From contig NC_090184.1 of the NCBI RefSeq assembly GCF_024679245.1, positions 6,815,047 through 6,879,046 on the forward strand: a stretch of 64,000 nt of DNA. Reading direction: 5' to 3'. The stretch comes from Pseudorasbora parva. Its lineage: Eukaryota; Chordata; Actinopteri; Cypriniformes; Gobionidae. The notes below the pieces were generated by a model that worked only from the letters and a program-made list of their open reading frames with translations, was not told where the DNA came from and did not search any database. How positions within the stretch are numbered: the stretch's first letter is position 1; each line of letters opens with the position of its first letter. The translations under genes and the position numbers were made by a program. Below are positions 1 through 13,300 of the stretch, one piece after another.

Positions 1-641
1 TTATTTTAAGGTAATAAAACATAACGGTTCATTATGTAAGGTCTTTATAAACCACTGAAAACATAGTTATGTATATTATATTGCATTTCTGCCAATTGCT
101 CCTTATAAATACTGCATACTACACCTTTAAGCATCACCACCATGTTTTAGTTTTAAAACAGTTTTAGTTCCAAGTTTTAATTCTCATTACTAAAGCTCTA
201 TCATTAAATAGTGCTTGATTATCATAATGTAATGCTTGATTGACTGATGTTAAGAGTTTACAGATATTTAAAAAGCCGTGCCATCTCAATGAATCATATA
301 CATTCATACCTATAAATAAAATTGTAAAATACCATATCACTTTGCCGAGTAAACTAAATATGTAATGGCTAATTGCAAATCTATTGCCAAGGTGTGTGTA
401 GAGGGTTACAATTTAAAATAACTTTTCTATTTTTAATATGCATTGTATATTGTAAATGTGTTTTACTCCTGATGACAAATCTGAATTTTCAGCATCATAA
501 CTCCAGGCTTTAGTACCGAATGATCCTTCAGAAATCATTCTAATATGATGATTTGCAGAATTTTCTTTTCGTTTTTTTTAGAAAATGTGACATATTTACT
601 TCAGGATTATTTGATAAACATCTCATAGCTTCAAAAAAATA

Positions 642-688
<47 letters not shown>

Positions 689-2419
689 ACAGAAATCATT
701 ATAATTATCTTTACTGTCACTTTTGATCAATTTAATGTGTCCTTGCATAAAAGTAATATCTCCTCTTAAAAAAAATGTTTTATTCATCCCAAACTTTTAA
801 ATAGTGTAAATTTATATATCAATATTTTTATAAAATAGTATGAAAGCATTGTATTTCACTTTCCCAAAGAACCAATTTTCTAAACATTTAGCATTATATT
901 TTCTCTTTAGTAACTATACAACTTAATGTTTCTAGCAGCAAAAATGTATTTAGATTTTCAAGCCTATTTTTCCAACCTCTCCTGGACACAGGATTAAATG
1001 GGATTGTGTAGCTCTACGTGTGTATGTAAATAACCATGACCTTTAAAGTATGTCTACATGATATATTGGACTCCTTTCACCCCCCAAAAAAGAGCAATGC
1101 TGTTTTCTATTTCAGAGCCTTTTAGAAAAGATCTGATCCCAAACTTTGGTCTATTTAGTTTAGGGCCAAAATGACAATGCCTGCCATTCGTCAAGGTTGT
1201 GTCTGCCCCTGAATGTCTTGTCTATCTTAGGGAGAGGTCATACAGATTTAGCTTATCAGAAAAAAACTCTGGGAAAATAACATCCAGATGGTCAGTCTAC
1301 CTCTTTATCACTTCCTTACCTCTACTAATGACAAAGGATATTTGAGCCCTTCTCCTCTGGGTTTTTAAAAGCACTGAGTATCTATACGTAACTTAGCCTA
1401 TAGTGTGCTTCTCTTTGGGTTTGACGTAAGCATTCAGTTTGTCACATTTGCCACCCAAACAAACCTAATTTAGAGGTGTGGTTCTTTGAAATGTAGAATG
1501 GTGACCTGTTCCACTGGAAAGAGTGGTCTGGTCATCTTTAAATAGTGGGATGGTTTATGTTGAATAGATACACTATAGTACAAATAGTTGTGTAAACAAT
1601 ATCTATCTTATCCAACAAGATGAAGTAACAAAGGGTGCATTAAAAATTAGAATTTAAATCTAGATCGTAAAACAAAGAGTAAAAGCAATGGACAATAATC
1701 TTAATAAATATAACTCTAAATATAAATAAACTAAGGTCATGTCTATCTAGAAAACATTTTAGCATCATAACCGGGTTCATAGATGTCCCAAAATGCTGTC
1801 TAGATACGCTCACTACTGTATATTTTCAGACACAGCCTCTGTCAGATGCTACATGCTAGTAAATTTTTCCCTCCTACGGCTTTTCTATCTCACTATTGCA
1901 GTCCAAACGTCTTTAATCTATCGCGCGTTTAATTTAAATACATGTCACGTATATTACCAGTTTAAATATGACTTAAAAATTAGTTTCCATTGCCCTACTC
2001 ACCACACATGTCTCCGTTTCTGCTGCCAAAAGCTGTTTAGTTCCTCGTTCTGAATCGCTGTCAGTAAAAGCCCGCCCACAACGTATATTATTGGGTGAGA
2101 AAGTAGGCTGCGCCTTGAACTTGGGCACGTTGATTGGCTGATTCGGCTGTCCGTCAATTAGTTACCTGCCAACAGGGTCCGTTTAGACGTGGCAGCAGGA
2201 TGCGGGTCCGCTGTGTCGCGGCCAGTGATGTCAATCGCATCATCTTTATTAGATTAGTAGACTTTAATGAAATATTTTCATATATGGCATAAACTTCCCT
2301 ATTTTAACGTCGTGTAGCCTTTTCAAACGGAATACACGTTGGCCAGGTCGAGCAGACTTGCATGACATTTTTGTTTAGTCTGCATTTCTCACCATCAAAG
2401 GCAGCAGCCTGCTCCAGAT
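1..2419. other. AT-rich intergenic DNA
   Basis: I see no convincing coding region here; the open frames are short, AT-driven and lack codon bias. The only structured items are the AT microsatellite near 650 and a more GC-rich stretch at about 2050-2225 that carries an inverted CCAAT-type box (GATTGGCTG). That stretch could be a promoter remnant or the end of a repeat; nothing downstream on either strand supports a promoter. Confidence 0.5.
647..686. repeat. (TA)n microsatellite
   Basis: About twenty uninterrupted TA dinucleotides in AT-rich DNA, directly visible. No flanking element explains it. Confidence 0.95.
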
Positions 2420-3059
2420 AAGGCTAAATTCAAAGTCAAATTCATATCAAAAGTACCTACTCAGAGCTCTGTCCCAGATGTAAAGATGACAAAGGGACTC
2501 TTTTACACATGCTGTGGTCATGCCCTATACTAGAGGCATACTGGGATGAGGTCTTAGTAAAGTTCATTAGTAGATTAGTAAAGTTGTTGGCAGTAATATG
2601 CCCAGGCTTACCCTATTAGGGGACACTTCTTTGCTGGATAAGCAAAAAAGGGGGTCAATTTGAGGTTTGTTAGATTAGCTCTTTTAGCAGCTAAAATGTG
2701 TAACATTGAGTTGGAAGGATCCTAAACCTCCGTCTTCTTCTATGTGGACTACAGAAGTATCATCATATGTACCACTGGAAAAAATAGCATTTTGTTTGAA
2801 GAAATATCAAGATTTGTTTGTAAAAAATTGGGGCAACTTTCTCTCGTATCTTGGTATAACAACAGTACAAAGTACTTAAACGTCAAATCATTTTCCATGT
2901 CTTTTGTTCAGTGTGTCTATGGTTTATTTGTGGCATTGGGTGGGGATTGGGGTGTGTTATAGGGTTTTGTATAAGGAAAGATCTGTACAGTCTATCTTGT
3001 ATTTTGTACTGATATTTAATATTAAAACCCAATAAATACAATGTAAAAAAAAAAAAAAA
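2420..3059 (+). mobile_element. 5'-truncated L1/Tx1-type LINE, 3' end
   Basis: The DNA encodes the C-terminal end of an L1-superfamily ORF2. A zinc-ribbon (zf-RVT) segment YSELCPRCKDDKGTLLHMLW starts near 2458, with the C-X2-C pair and the downstream His and Cys in place. After a frame change, the terminal motif beginning WKDPKPPSSSMWT at 2712 runs to a TAA at 2877-2879. The 3' UTR ends with TTAAAACCCAATAA and a run of A's at about 3042-3058, as expected for a LINE tail. The element lacks RT and endonuclease and carries at least one frameshift, so it is a dead 5'-truncated copy. Confidence 0.75.
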
Positions 3060-3297
3060 CATTTCACTTTCTTATAATTTGGCTTTGGTTGCAGTACCCT
3101 ATAGTTTATTTTTATTTACTTTTAAAAATGTAATCAACATTTTCATAAGTTCTAGATGTGTTAGGCTATTTAACATGTCATTTTAATTATATTTTGCTGA
3201 AATGAACGAAATGACTCGAAAAAAGATTGGTTCATTTTGTTGAACAAGACTCAAAGATTAGAGTCAGGAAAATGATCCGAACTTCCCACTACTAGCG

Positions 3298-3611
3298 GGC
3301 GCCCGGCGACTGTGTCTCGTCCCGTCATAATAAAAGTCCCGGTACTCGCGAGCCGTGTGTTTGTTTAAAAATCACTCCAGTGGGCCGTGTTCAGTTCCTC
3401 AACACTCGGTCCTGCTCTGCTTCTCACTACAGTAACGTTAATAACCGCATCCATGAACGTGATTTCTGCCCGAGTCCTATTTTCCACCGGCTGTGAGTTG
3501 AAGACCGCATGTCCCAAGATACTGCGCTCAAACTTGGCGTCATCAAACTACGCCTTTGTTTAGAATATAGGCGCCCTTTGTTTAGAAAAAAGTTGCGTAG
3601 TGCACCTTTAA
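3298..3611 (-). repeat. TTAA-terminated interspersed repeat, copy A
   Basis: On the minus strand the element starts TTAAAGGTGCACTA at 3611 and runs to about 3298. The same roughly 300 bp occurs at 54034-54340 on the plus strand, including a shared core GGACTCGGGCAGAAATCACG. A TTAA end followed by AAGG is typical of Kolobok/piggyBac-like non-autonomous elements in fish. No coding capacity is credible; short frames in it are incidental. The far end is missing, so this is a fragment. Confidence 0.7.
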
Positions 3612-3990
3612 GAACGTTTTTTGTAGGGTCTCTGAACGTTATAAAAACATTCTTTTCAAGCATTTTGAAAACATTACGAAAACGTTATTATGGAAAGTTC
3701 TTTAAATGTTTAAAATGTCCAGTTTTTTCCATGTATTAAGAACGTTTTTTGTTGGTTTATGTGAATTAGTTAATGTTCTTTAAATGTTTCAAATGTATGT
3801 ATTTCCATGTATTGAGAACGTTTTTTCTTGGTTTATGTGAATGTTATATAAACATTCCATTCTATCATCTTGAAAACATTATGAAAACGTTATTTCTGGA
3901 TGTTTTTTAAATATTCAAAATGTCTAGATGTGTTTTTCCTAGGTTTATGTGAACGTTAAAGGAACATTCAATTCTGTCCTCTTGAAAATG
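3612..3990. repeat. degenerate tandem repeat rich in GAACGTT / AAAACGTTAT
   Basis: A diverged tandem array begins at once after the TTAA repeat. The motif AGAACGTTTTTT recurs at about 3611, 3739 and 3815, and words like GAAAACATTA(T/C)GAAAACGTTA recur between. Spacing is irregular (128 and 76 bp), so copies have lost segments. No gene is visible. Confidence 0.7.
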
Positions 3991-4096
3991 CTTGCCATGG
4001 GATCATTTTTTAGAAACAAATATCAATTCAAACAATAACATTTGATAAAACATTACTACTTATATTTGTCAACACCAAAAACTGTAAGACACAGAT

Positions 4097-4312
4097 TCAT
4101 ATTTTAATATATTTTACATTTTTATTTGTCAAGAGCACTACTGTAACATACAGTACATCTAAAAAAAATAACGTAACTGACATATTATTTTACACAAACA
4201 TTTTTCATATTTTAATATATTTTTACATTTTATTTGTAAAGTAAGTACACTACTGTAACATACAGTACATCTCGATGAAAACAATATCGTAACTGACATC
4301 TTAATTTACTTT
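4097..4312. repeat. two tandem copies of a 108 bp unit
   Basis: TCATATTTTAATATATTTT begins at 4097 and again at 4205, and the whole unit repeats, including ACTACTGTAACATACAGTAC and CGTAACTGACAT. The period is 108 bp. It lies just downstream (minus sense) of the last exon of the candidate gene ending at 4390. Confidence 0.85.
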
Positions 4313-4389
4313 CACATTTTATATACTCAAACATTCCACAAACTGAAACATTCCAAATCGTATAACAAAATATTTTGTGTGTTAGACAT

Positions 4390-7300
4390 TTAATTAAGTG
4401 TGTTGTGTGTCCTCTTTTCCAGAAATCTCTGCCTCGGGCTGAAGTGACACCTTAAATTCTATAGAAACAAAACATAGTATTAGTATATCATTTGCATTGT
4501 TTTCTTTATTAATTTTTTATAAACTACAAAAGCCTTACCTTATCTCTGTGTGGTGCAAACTTCAGTGTTTCTGCTATGAAGTCCTCAATTACTTTTTCCA
4601 GCACCTTGGTGTGTGTTCGACGACAGGCATCTTGAAATCCAGTAAAGATACACAAAACCCAAATATGTTACTGTTACTTACAATAAATGACAACTAATCA
4701 TACAGTATGTACAATACACTGTTGATTTTATCAATACCTCATATGCAGTTTGATTCAATTTATAATTAAAAGACTGACTGACTGACTTGTCTCATTTGAC
4801 TCCACAGTCTTAAGCGCTGAATAATATTTTGCAGATGGAATAACTAGAAAAGAAAATAGTCACAAACACTTGATAAGTCACATAATAATGGATTACAATA
4901 TGATTATGTAGCCAGTTGCTTGTGACTTTTTATTTTATGTCATCCTACTTTTATTATTTTATTTTACCTTACCTTATTTGTGTTGAAAGAAATATTTTTG
5001 TAAATGTGTTAACTTCATCAAAACTTAATGTTACCCTTTCATTGTTATTTATGTTTAATTTTAAATGGTTCCAGTCGGGAGTTCCTATCAATTGTTGTAG
5101 GTGGGGCCTTAATTAGTGGCGCACCTTAGGATGCGTTATCGCTTCCCCTTTAAGCGTTTGCGCTTAGTCTGACTGTGAATGCAGACGGGGAAGTGCGGAG
5201 TGAGAGAGTAGGCCTTCCAGTGTGTGTGTTTTCTAATTTTGCTCCAACCTATTCTTCTTTAAAGGGAAATAAATATACATCCTTCATCTCATCCATGTTT
5301 GGCCGTCCTTCTGTCCTGAGGGTACCACTTGATATCTGCTACAATGACCTAATGCCAGCCTGTTTAACAAGGTTACATGTATCGAATTGCTCTTATGTGA
5401 ACAATTATATGTGGTGTTCTCTAGGTCTCTGTCTCTGTCCTGAGGGTACCACTTGATATCTGCTACATCTAACTGGTGCCGTGACCCGGATCAATTTGGT
5501 CAGCCGCAGCCGATCGCCGGGGTCAAACAGTGTGCTGACGTGTGAGTGCTGTGCCGTGCGGCCAGAGGATCTACGCAGCGGATATTCAAGTGATGTTATT
5601 TGGACGTTTGCACACACACACACACACTCGCCTATCTACCGTAAAGTTCCACGTAATCCTAGACTGTCGTACAACACACGTACATTTTGGACGTTTATGC
5701 ACATTGGACATTGACATTCATACCTGCATTTTTTTTTGAAGACTGGATTCTTCCTAAACGTTACATTCTCATTGAGTGTCTTTGCATTTCAGTCACCATT
5801 GAGTGTTAGCGTATTTACACGTTTGTGTTATTTGTAGTTCAGGTGGTTGTACCACACAAAATGGCTGGAAGGGGCCAAGATCCATCAGATTTATTCACCC
5901 CATTAGCTGGGAGAGGTAGAGGTCTGTGCAGAATAGGAGAGAGTACAGGAGCTGTATCAGTAGTATGTCTCTGCCAGTAGTAAATCCCCATCCTGAGCTA
6001 GCGCAGCCAACATGCTCCACTCCTTCTGATGCTAGTCCCAATGTCATACAGCAGTTACGAGAATTAATAGGAGAGCTGAGTAGTCAGATTGGTGAGACCA
6101 TTATTAGCCATTTGCTAGCCAGTCAGAGTGTAGCCAACCCGTTACCCACAAGCCCACAGAGTTAACCAAGACTGAGCTCCCACCTGAACCCCCCAAAATT
6201 AATTTCATAGTGAGGTCTGACATCAAAGAACCACCCATGTTCAAGGGAGACGAGAGCGACAAGTACACAGTCCAAGAATGGATAGATGTTATGGAACTGT
6301 ACTTGCAGAAAAGCTGCTGCCCTGAAGCAGAGAAAGCAGACACCGTCATGAGTCATCTCTTGGGAAGGGCTAAGAATATAATCAAAGTGGGACTAAAAAG
6401 CATGGCATCTTCTAGTCCAGCTAGTGTCGATAAAATTTATGACATGTTGAGACACTACTTTAGTGATCACCCTGTGTCACTTTTGCCATTGGCAGATTTC
6501 TACGCAACACAGCCAAAAGCTAAGGAAAGCCCCGTAGATTACTGGGTGAGATTAAACTCTGCAGCTGAACAAACTAATAATCACTTAGAACGTAGTGGGG
6601 GAAACATGGAGAACATGAGTGCAGAAGAAGCCATGATGTTCATACGGAACTGCCCTAACCCTGAACTCTCCAGCGTGTTTAAGTGCAAACCTATGAGCAA
6701 ATGGTCAGTTGAAGAGATACAGGAAGCTATTGATGAACATCAGAGAGAAAGTCAGTCTCGCAGAATTCCCAGCACATTTAAGCCTCGCACTTTGCAAGTA
6801 TCGACAGCCACTGCAGTCCCTAGTGTTGAAGTCATGGAAAGTGAAATCACCGCTATCAATACTGCAGCATGCACTCCCAGTGGCCATCCTAAGACTGTTG
6901 ATGGAGTTACACCCAACTCTGATGCATTAGAACGCGTCCTTGGCATGTTAGAAAGAGTACTGGAACGAACCAGTAGGCCAGCACACAGTCCTTCAAGGCC
7001 CTTTCAAGCACATGGAGCTCGCATTCTGTCTTGTCGTGTCTGTGGTGACACTGCACACTCTACTCGGTCACACTGCATGCGAGAGAGGCGGTGCCTCATT
7101 TGTTTCCAACGTAAAGACTGTCCTAATGGTACCGAACCAGCTTCCCAGCCAAACATGATGTCACACTCTCAGGAAAACTATCCTGCTCGCATTGGGGAGG
7201 GGACGATGTGAGCAGGGAGAGTGAAACCCTCAGGAAAAAAGATGATCTTTTGTTGTACGAAGAAAGCTGCAAAGCAGTTCCTGATAAGAGTGTCCTATAT

Positions 7301-10300
7301 CAAAATGTGATGAAGTTGGAAAGAGCTGACAGTCTGTTTTACACTGATGTTGTCATTGCAGAGCCCCGAGTTACATTGCGTGCATTGCTTGATAGTGGGT
7401 CTATGGCCTGTACTATGAATAAAGAGGCTGAACTCAAGTTGAAGAGTGCAGGAGTTGTGCTCACTCCCAGTGAAACGCGTCCCGATATCATCCTTGTTAG
7501 TTGCGGTGGCATCAGCATTCAGCCTGAGTTCATCTATCATCTTGAGATGGAAGTGTATGGCCATGCAGTCAGTGTTCCCATTCTAGTTGTTCATGGCCAG
7601 CGAGAAGAAATTATCTTGGGCACTAATGTTATCAAGTACATTATCAGCCAAATGAAGAACACACCCGTGTATTGGCGTGTATTAAGTCAACCTGAAAGTT
7701 CAAATAATGATGATGTTATCCAGTTTTTAGACATGTTGTCTGGCCTTCACAGGTGGAAAGGCACTGAAATGCCCGGCAAGATAGGAACTGCTAAGCTTAC
7801 CCAAGCTGTAGTTTTGTGTCCTCAGCAAGAACACCTTGTCTGGGCTAAGTTACCTGCTGCTGTACCGGTCTCTGTGAGAAGTGCTGTCCTTGTTGAACCT
7901 GCAAAGTCACAGTTACATGAGAACATTGCCGTCGGGCGGGTGATAGCGTCCATGAGCAGTGATCGATGGGTGCCCGTCAAGGTGCTGAATGCCACTGATA
8001 AGCCCATAACTTTGCGAAGGAACACAAAGGTGGCTGATGTGTTCCCTTGTGTAGCTTTGGAGGACTTGGACATTGGTCCCCAGCATCCAAACAGTTGTGA
8101 GCTGAAAGTCATGAACCAAACTCAAGTTTCAACTGCTGACAGTATGCTCTCTGAGCCACCATCCACTCAAACCCAAATATAAGGTGCCTCTCTGTCGTAT
8201 CAAGAGCAGATTGGACCAGGTAATGTGCAATACTTTTGCTGCAATTGTTACTAAATATTATTTTTTTTCAAAAGTGTTTAATGTTCTTGACCCCCAGTGC
8301 TCAGCAAGAGTCTGGTCCTTAAAAAAATTGCTGCAGTCTTTATGGATAATCATAAGGTTGAGCATTTATTTATTTCAATTTGTAATCTAATTTAGTGCAT
8401 AATCTTTTTTGTTTATAAATATTGAAGAGTGGAGTAGAAGTTCATCACCTTCTAATGTACCTATTGGAGACAGAAAATGCTGTTTTGCAGAATTGTCAAT
8501 AAATATTTTCTGTAATGATGGCAATGTATTTTGTATTGTGTTGTATTTTCAGTGTGGATTGTTCTTGCTGCATTTGGATTCTTAATGTGAGGGCTATACA
8601 AGTATCTGGGTTAGATATTTGAAGAAAGTTGAACCAACTTATAAAAAATACAAAGTTGAGTTAACTTTAAAAAAATAAAGCAACCAGCTGCAAAGCATTT
8701 TTGAGTTTTTAACTTCAAGACCTCTGAAGTTGTGCTTACTTGTTTCTTTGAGTTGGACTGGTAGTTAGATGAACTTACTGAGTAAAGTATAATTAACTTA
8801 ATCAAATAAGTTTAGTGAACTTTCAAAAATGATTTGGCATAACTTCAACCACTGAAGTTGAGTAAACTCAAAAATGCTTTGCAGCTGGTTGCTTTATTTT
8901 TTTAAGTTAACTCAACTTTTTATTTTTTACAGTGTTCCTTTGCTGTAGGGACGGATAATAATCCGTTAACTTACATCTTGACGAAGCCAAAGCTCGATGC
9001 GTGTGAGCAAAGGTGGGTCGCCAAGTTGGCACCATACAACTTTAGTATACAGTATATCCCCGGGAACAAGAACGCGGTGGCGGATGCCATGAGTCGACAG
9101 CCTTTTGTCCAAGGACGTTCAGTTCAGTTCAGTTCAGTTCAGTTTATTATTCATCCGTTCAGGAAATTTAATTTGCACAAGTGTCCAAACACATAATTTA
9201 TACAATCACACACATCATTACAATTACAATTGATTTAACATAGAAATGGCAGTCGGTATGAATGAGTATTTAAATCTCTTCGTTCTCCCTCCTATTGCTC
9301 TATATCTACGACCTGATGGAAGTACCACAAACTCTCTATGTAATGGATGGGAAGAGGAATTAATTATCACATTGGCTTTATTGGCTGATATCTGTGTAAC
9401 TCCAATAATCCTAGATGCAGTCTTAATTAACCTCATCAATCTATTCCTGCTAGACAAAGTAATAGAGTCAAACCATACAATGACACAATAAGAAATAACA
9501 GATTCAATAAAACTCTGATAAAACAGTGTCATTAGCACTTTACATACCTTAAAATAATTCATTTTCCTTAGGAAAAACAAGCGTTGTTGGACCTTTTTAC
9601 AAATGGCATCAGTGTTAGCGTTATAGTTTAATTTATTATCAATCACTGTACCCAAGTATCTATACTCATCCACCAGTTCAAGAGCTCTACCATTAATAAC
9701 AGTAGGAGAGACAGGAATAACAGACTTTCCAAAGTCTATAATCATATCCTTGGTCTTAGCAAAATTTAAGTTTAGGCCACAGTTTGGACACCAAGAAACG
9801 AAGTCCTCCACCACAGAACCATGCGATGTCTCCTCATTTGCTAAAAGGCTCACAATGACAGTATCATCCGCAAACTTCAGTATATATCTCTTATTTAATG
9901 TAGTACTACAATCATTGGTATACAAAATAAAAAGCAAGGGCGAGACGCACCCTTGAGGAGAACCTGTGGAGGAACTTAACATGGAGGATATCTGACCATT
10001 GACACGCACAAACTGTGTCCTATTTGTTAGAAAATTGACTCTCCATCCTACCAGATTAAGATCCAGATTAAATAATTCCACAAGCTTCTCGGCTAGCACG
10101 TATGGCCTTAATGTATTAAATGCACTTGAAAAATCAATAAAAGCTAGCCGTACCCTTGCTTTTTGGGTCTCCAGATGTTGAGTTACTAAATGCACTAAAG
10201 TCGCAACAGCATCTTAAACACCCCTCCCTGCCCTGTACGCAAATTGAAAGGGATCTAATTTGTCTTCTACATACTTCAATATTTCCCCTCTCACAATCTT

Positions 10301-13300
10301 CTCAAATGTTTTCATCACCAGAGAGGTGAGGGCTACTGGCCTAAAATCATTTAAAACCTTAGGAGTTCTACATTTTGCCACAGGAACAACTTTGGAGTGT
10401 TTCCAGATTTGTGGGACAATTTGCATCCTAAGAGAAAGGTTAAAGATCTGTGTAAATATACCACTTAAATGTGCTTTCATGCTTTCAGTACATGCTTTCA
10501 GTACCTTGCCACTAATATTGTCCGGTCCAGGGCTTTTATTTACTTTTATATTTTTAAAAAAATATAGAAAAAAATATTTTAAAAAATATATAGAAAAAAA
10601 ATCGTGCAAGTCAGAGGTTGGTAACAGAAAGTTATGAGGCCCTGTTGGAGGAGGCCAACCACTTGAAAGAAGACGTAGTACAGCACGCTTTCCAAATCAG
10701 TGCTAAGTGTGTCGAACCACCATTCTCTGGCCAGGAGCTAAATAAGATTTCACTCTCCTCAGATGAGGTTTCAGCCATCCAGATGAACCAGGTGGAGTGG
10801 AATGCAGGGCCAGAGGAAGCGGTGCATTATTGGCTGGCTCAGGATGTGCACAACTTCTTTCAACTTGTTTCGAGTTCTTTCCTATGTCTCTCGTAGCAGG
10901 AGGCCATCAAGAGGTGAGAGGACAAAAGAAACGCTGAAGCTCCTGAAGACTCTTAAACAGTGGGAAAGATTGAAACTGTTAGATGGAGTTTTGTATCTTG
11001 TATGCAAAGATCGGCTAACAGGAAGAAGACGCTGGTAGTATGTTGTCCCAGCCTCACTGACTGAGCAAGTCCTGCAGGGAGTCCATGACGATGCTGGTCA
11101 CCAAGGCCAAGGAGGAGCACTTCACTTGACCAGAGAAAGATTCTTTTGGGTAGGCATGGAGCGAGATGTTAGAGAGTATGTTAAGTGCTGTAAGCGCTGT
11201 GTGGTAAGCAAGACGCCTGAGCCAGAGGCAAAGGCACCACTCGAGAGTGTAAAGACGACCAGGCCTCTTGAGTTGGTGTTTATCGACTTCTGGTCTGCAG
11301 AGGATCGCAAGGGCGGGAGTGTGGACGTGCTAGTGGTTACAGACCATTTTACGAAGATGGCACACGCCTTTGCTTGCTGCAATCAATCAGCCAGGCAAGT
11401 AGCTCGCCAGTTGTGGTACAGGTATTTCTGCATATATGGGTTCCCAGAGAGGATCCATTCTGATCAGGGGGCGAATTTCGAGAGTGAACTGATTCAGGAG
11501 ATGATGCAGATTGCAGGTGTCAAGAAGTCAAGGACAACGGCTTACCACCCTATGGGGAATGGTCACACTGAGCGATTTAATCGCACACTAGGCAGCATGA
11601 TACGAGCCTTGCCCCCAAGAGTCAAATAAAAGTGGCCTCAGATGTTACAGACGTTGACGTTCGCCTATAACTGCACCGCTCATGAATCAACGGGATACGC
11701 ATCATTCTCTCTGATGTATGGAAGGATCCCTCGTCTGCCAATAGATGCTATGTTCCACAGTGTTGGAAGGAATGATGATGTCACAGACTACGGTAGCTAC
11801 GTTGCAAGGATGAGAGATGATCTCAAGGAAGCTCTTAACCTCGCTCAAGTTAATGCCAGTGCAAGTCAGCAATGACAGACTGAATTTTACAACAGGAGGA
11901 TAAAAGGATGTGACATTCAAAGGAGACTGAGTGTTGCTCGCTAACAAGGGCGAGAGAGGACGGAAAAAACTGTCTGATAAGTGGGAAACGGTGCCCTACG
12001 TGGTAGTTTCTAAAGACCCCAGATGCCGCACTTACCGCATCAAGAACACCAGTACAGGTCAAGAGAAGGTAGTGCACCATAACCTTATGTTGCAAGCCAA
12101 CTTTCTGCCTCTTGAGGAAAGAGAAATTGAGTCTTTCAAAGATGATTCACTAACTAGCCAGGAACAGTCGGATGATGCCCTGACACAGAATTCTGTACTG
12201 GGGAACGACCCACCTGAACCAGAGCGTACTGCTGAGTGGGTGGCTTCTCTACCTGACACAGATGGTCCGGGTGAAGGGCGAGTGGATACAGGAGGACAGG
12301 AGAGCATAATGGATCCTGGCGAGTCTGAGGGTACATTAGAAGAACCAGACCCAGGGTCTGAAAGTAATTGCCCTCAATTTGAAAATCAAGTCGTTCCATC
12401 AAATCTAACAGACTCTAGGGACGGAGTGCATACAGTTGATACAGTGCCCAGTGTTAAAGAACAGCTGAGATCCACCAGAACCTTGTCCATTTCTAGTGCA
12501 CCCCCTAATGTGTCTGATGTAGTGACCCAGGTACGAACACGGGTTGGTAGGTTAGTTAGACCTGTGAACAGACTGATTCAGAATATGACTCAGAGAACAA
12601 CTCACAACGCAGTCAAAGATATAACTAAGTCCCTGTTGTCTTAAGATACTTCAAGTTATACTGTCCATATTACAGTGGTGGAAAGTAACAAAGTACAAAT
12701 ATTTCGTTACTTTACTTAAGTACATTTTTCACGTATCTGTACTTTACTTAAGTAGAAGAAATAATGCATACTTTTTACTTTTACTTCATTACATTTTGCA
12801 GCAATTATTATACTTTCTACTCCACTACATTTCTACAACGTTTCGTTACATTTTCGTTACATTTTCTGATCAGTTTCAGGGCTCGAGATTAAGGCTTGCC
12901 CGGATAATAATATATAATGTATGTTATAGGCTAATGAATTGACGGTTGCGCTGTTGAGGCTCGCGCAGCCTCTCGAGGAGAAATGGAAACAAATCAGCCC
13001 CGCTCACACAAAGAAACTCAGTAACATACTGCAGTAAAAAGTCAAAATGTTTAGTTTTTATATTTTATAACAGTTCAAAAAACATCACGACACGACCAAC
13101 GAGTGTAGTTTTCCTAAATACCATCACGACAGAAAATGTGACACTGATTTCATTTAACAGTTCCATAAACAATTAATTAACATCAAGTCACTTACATTTT
13201 ATTGATTGCTTTATTGCTTTTGTTCTATTTCAGCAGCGAAAATATTTCCAAGATCAGATTTCCACGTCCGAACCATATTGCACAGCAACAGTGCGTTACT

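Noticed and set aside
1793..2053. 86-codon plus-strand frame in AT-rich DNA
   Set aside because: No codon bias, no domain, no splice or promoter context; expected by chance.
6210..6212. GTG as a start for gag of element A
   Set aside because: The conserved gag reading continues upstream (PPKINFIV) and an ATG at 5861 in good context precedes it; the break between is a frameshift.
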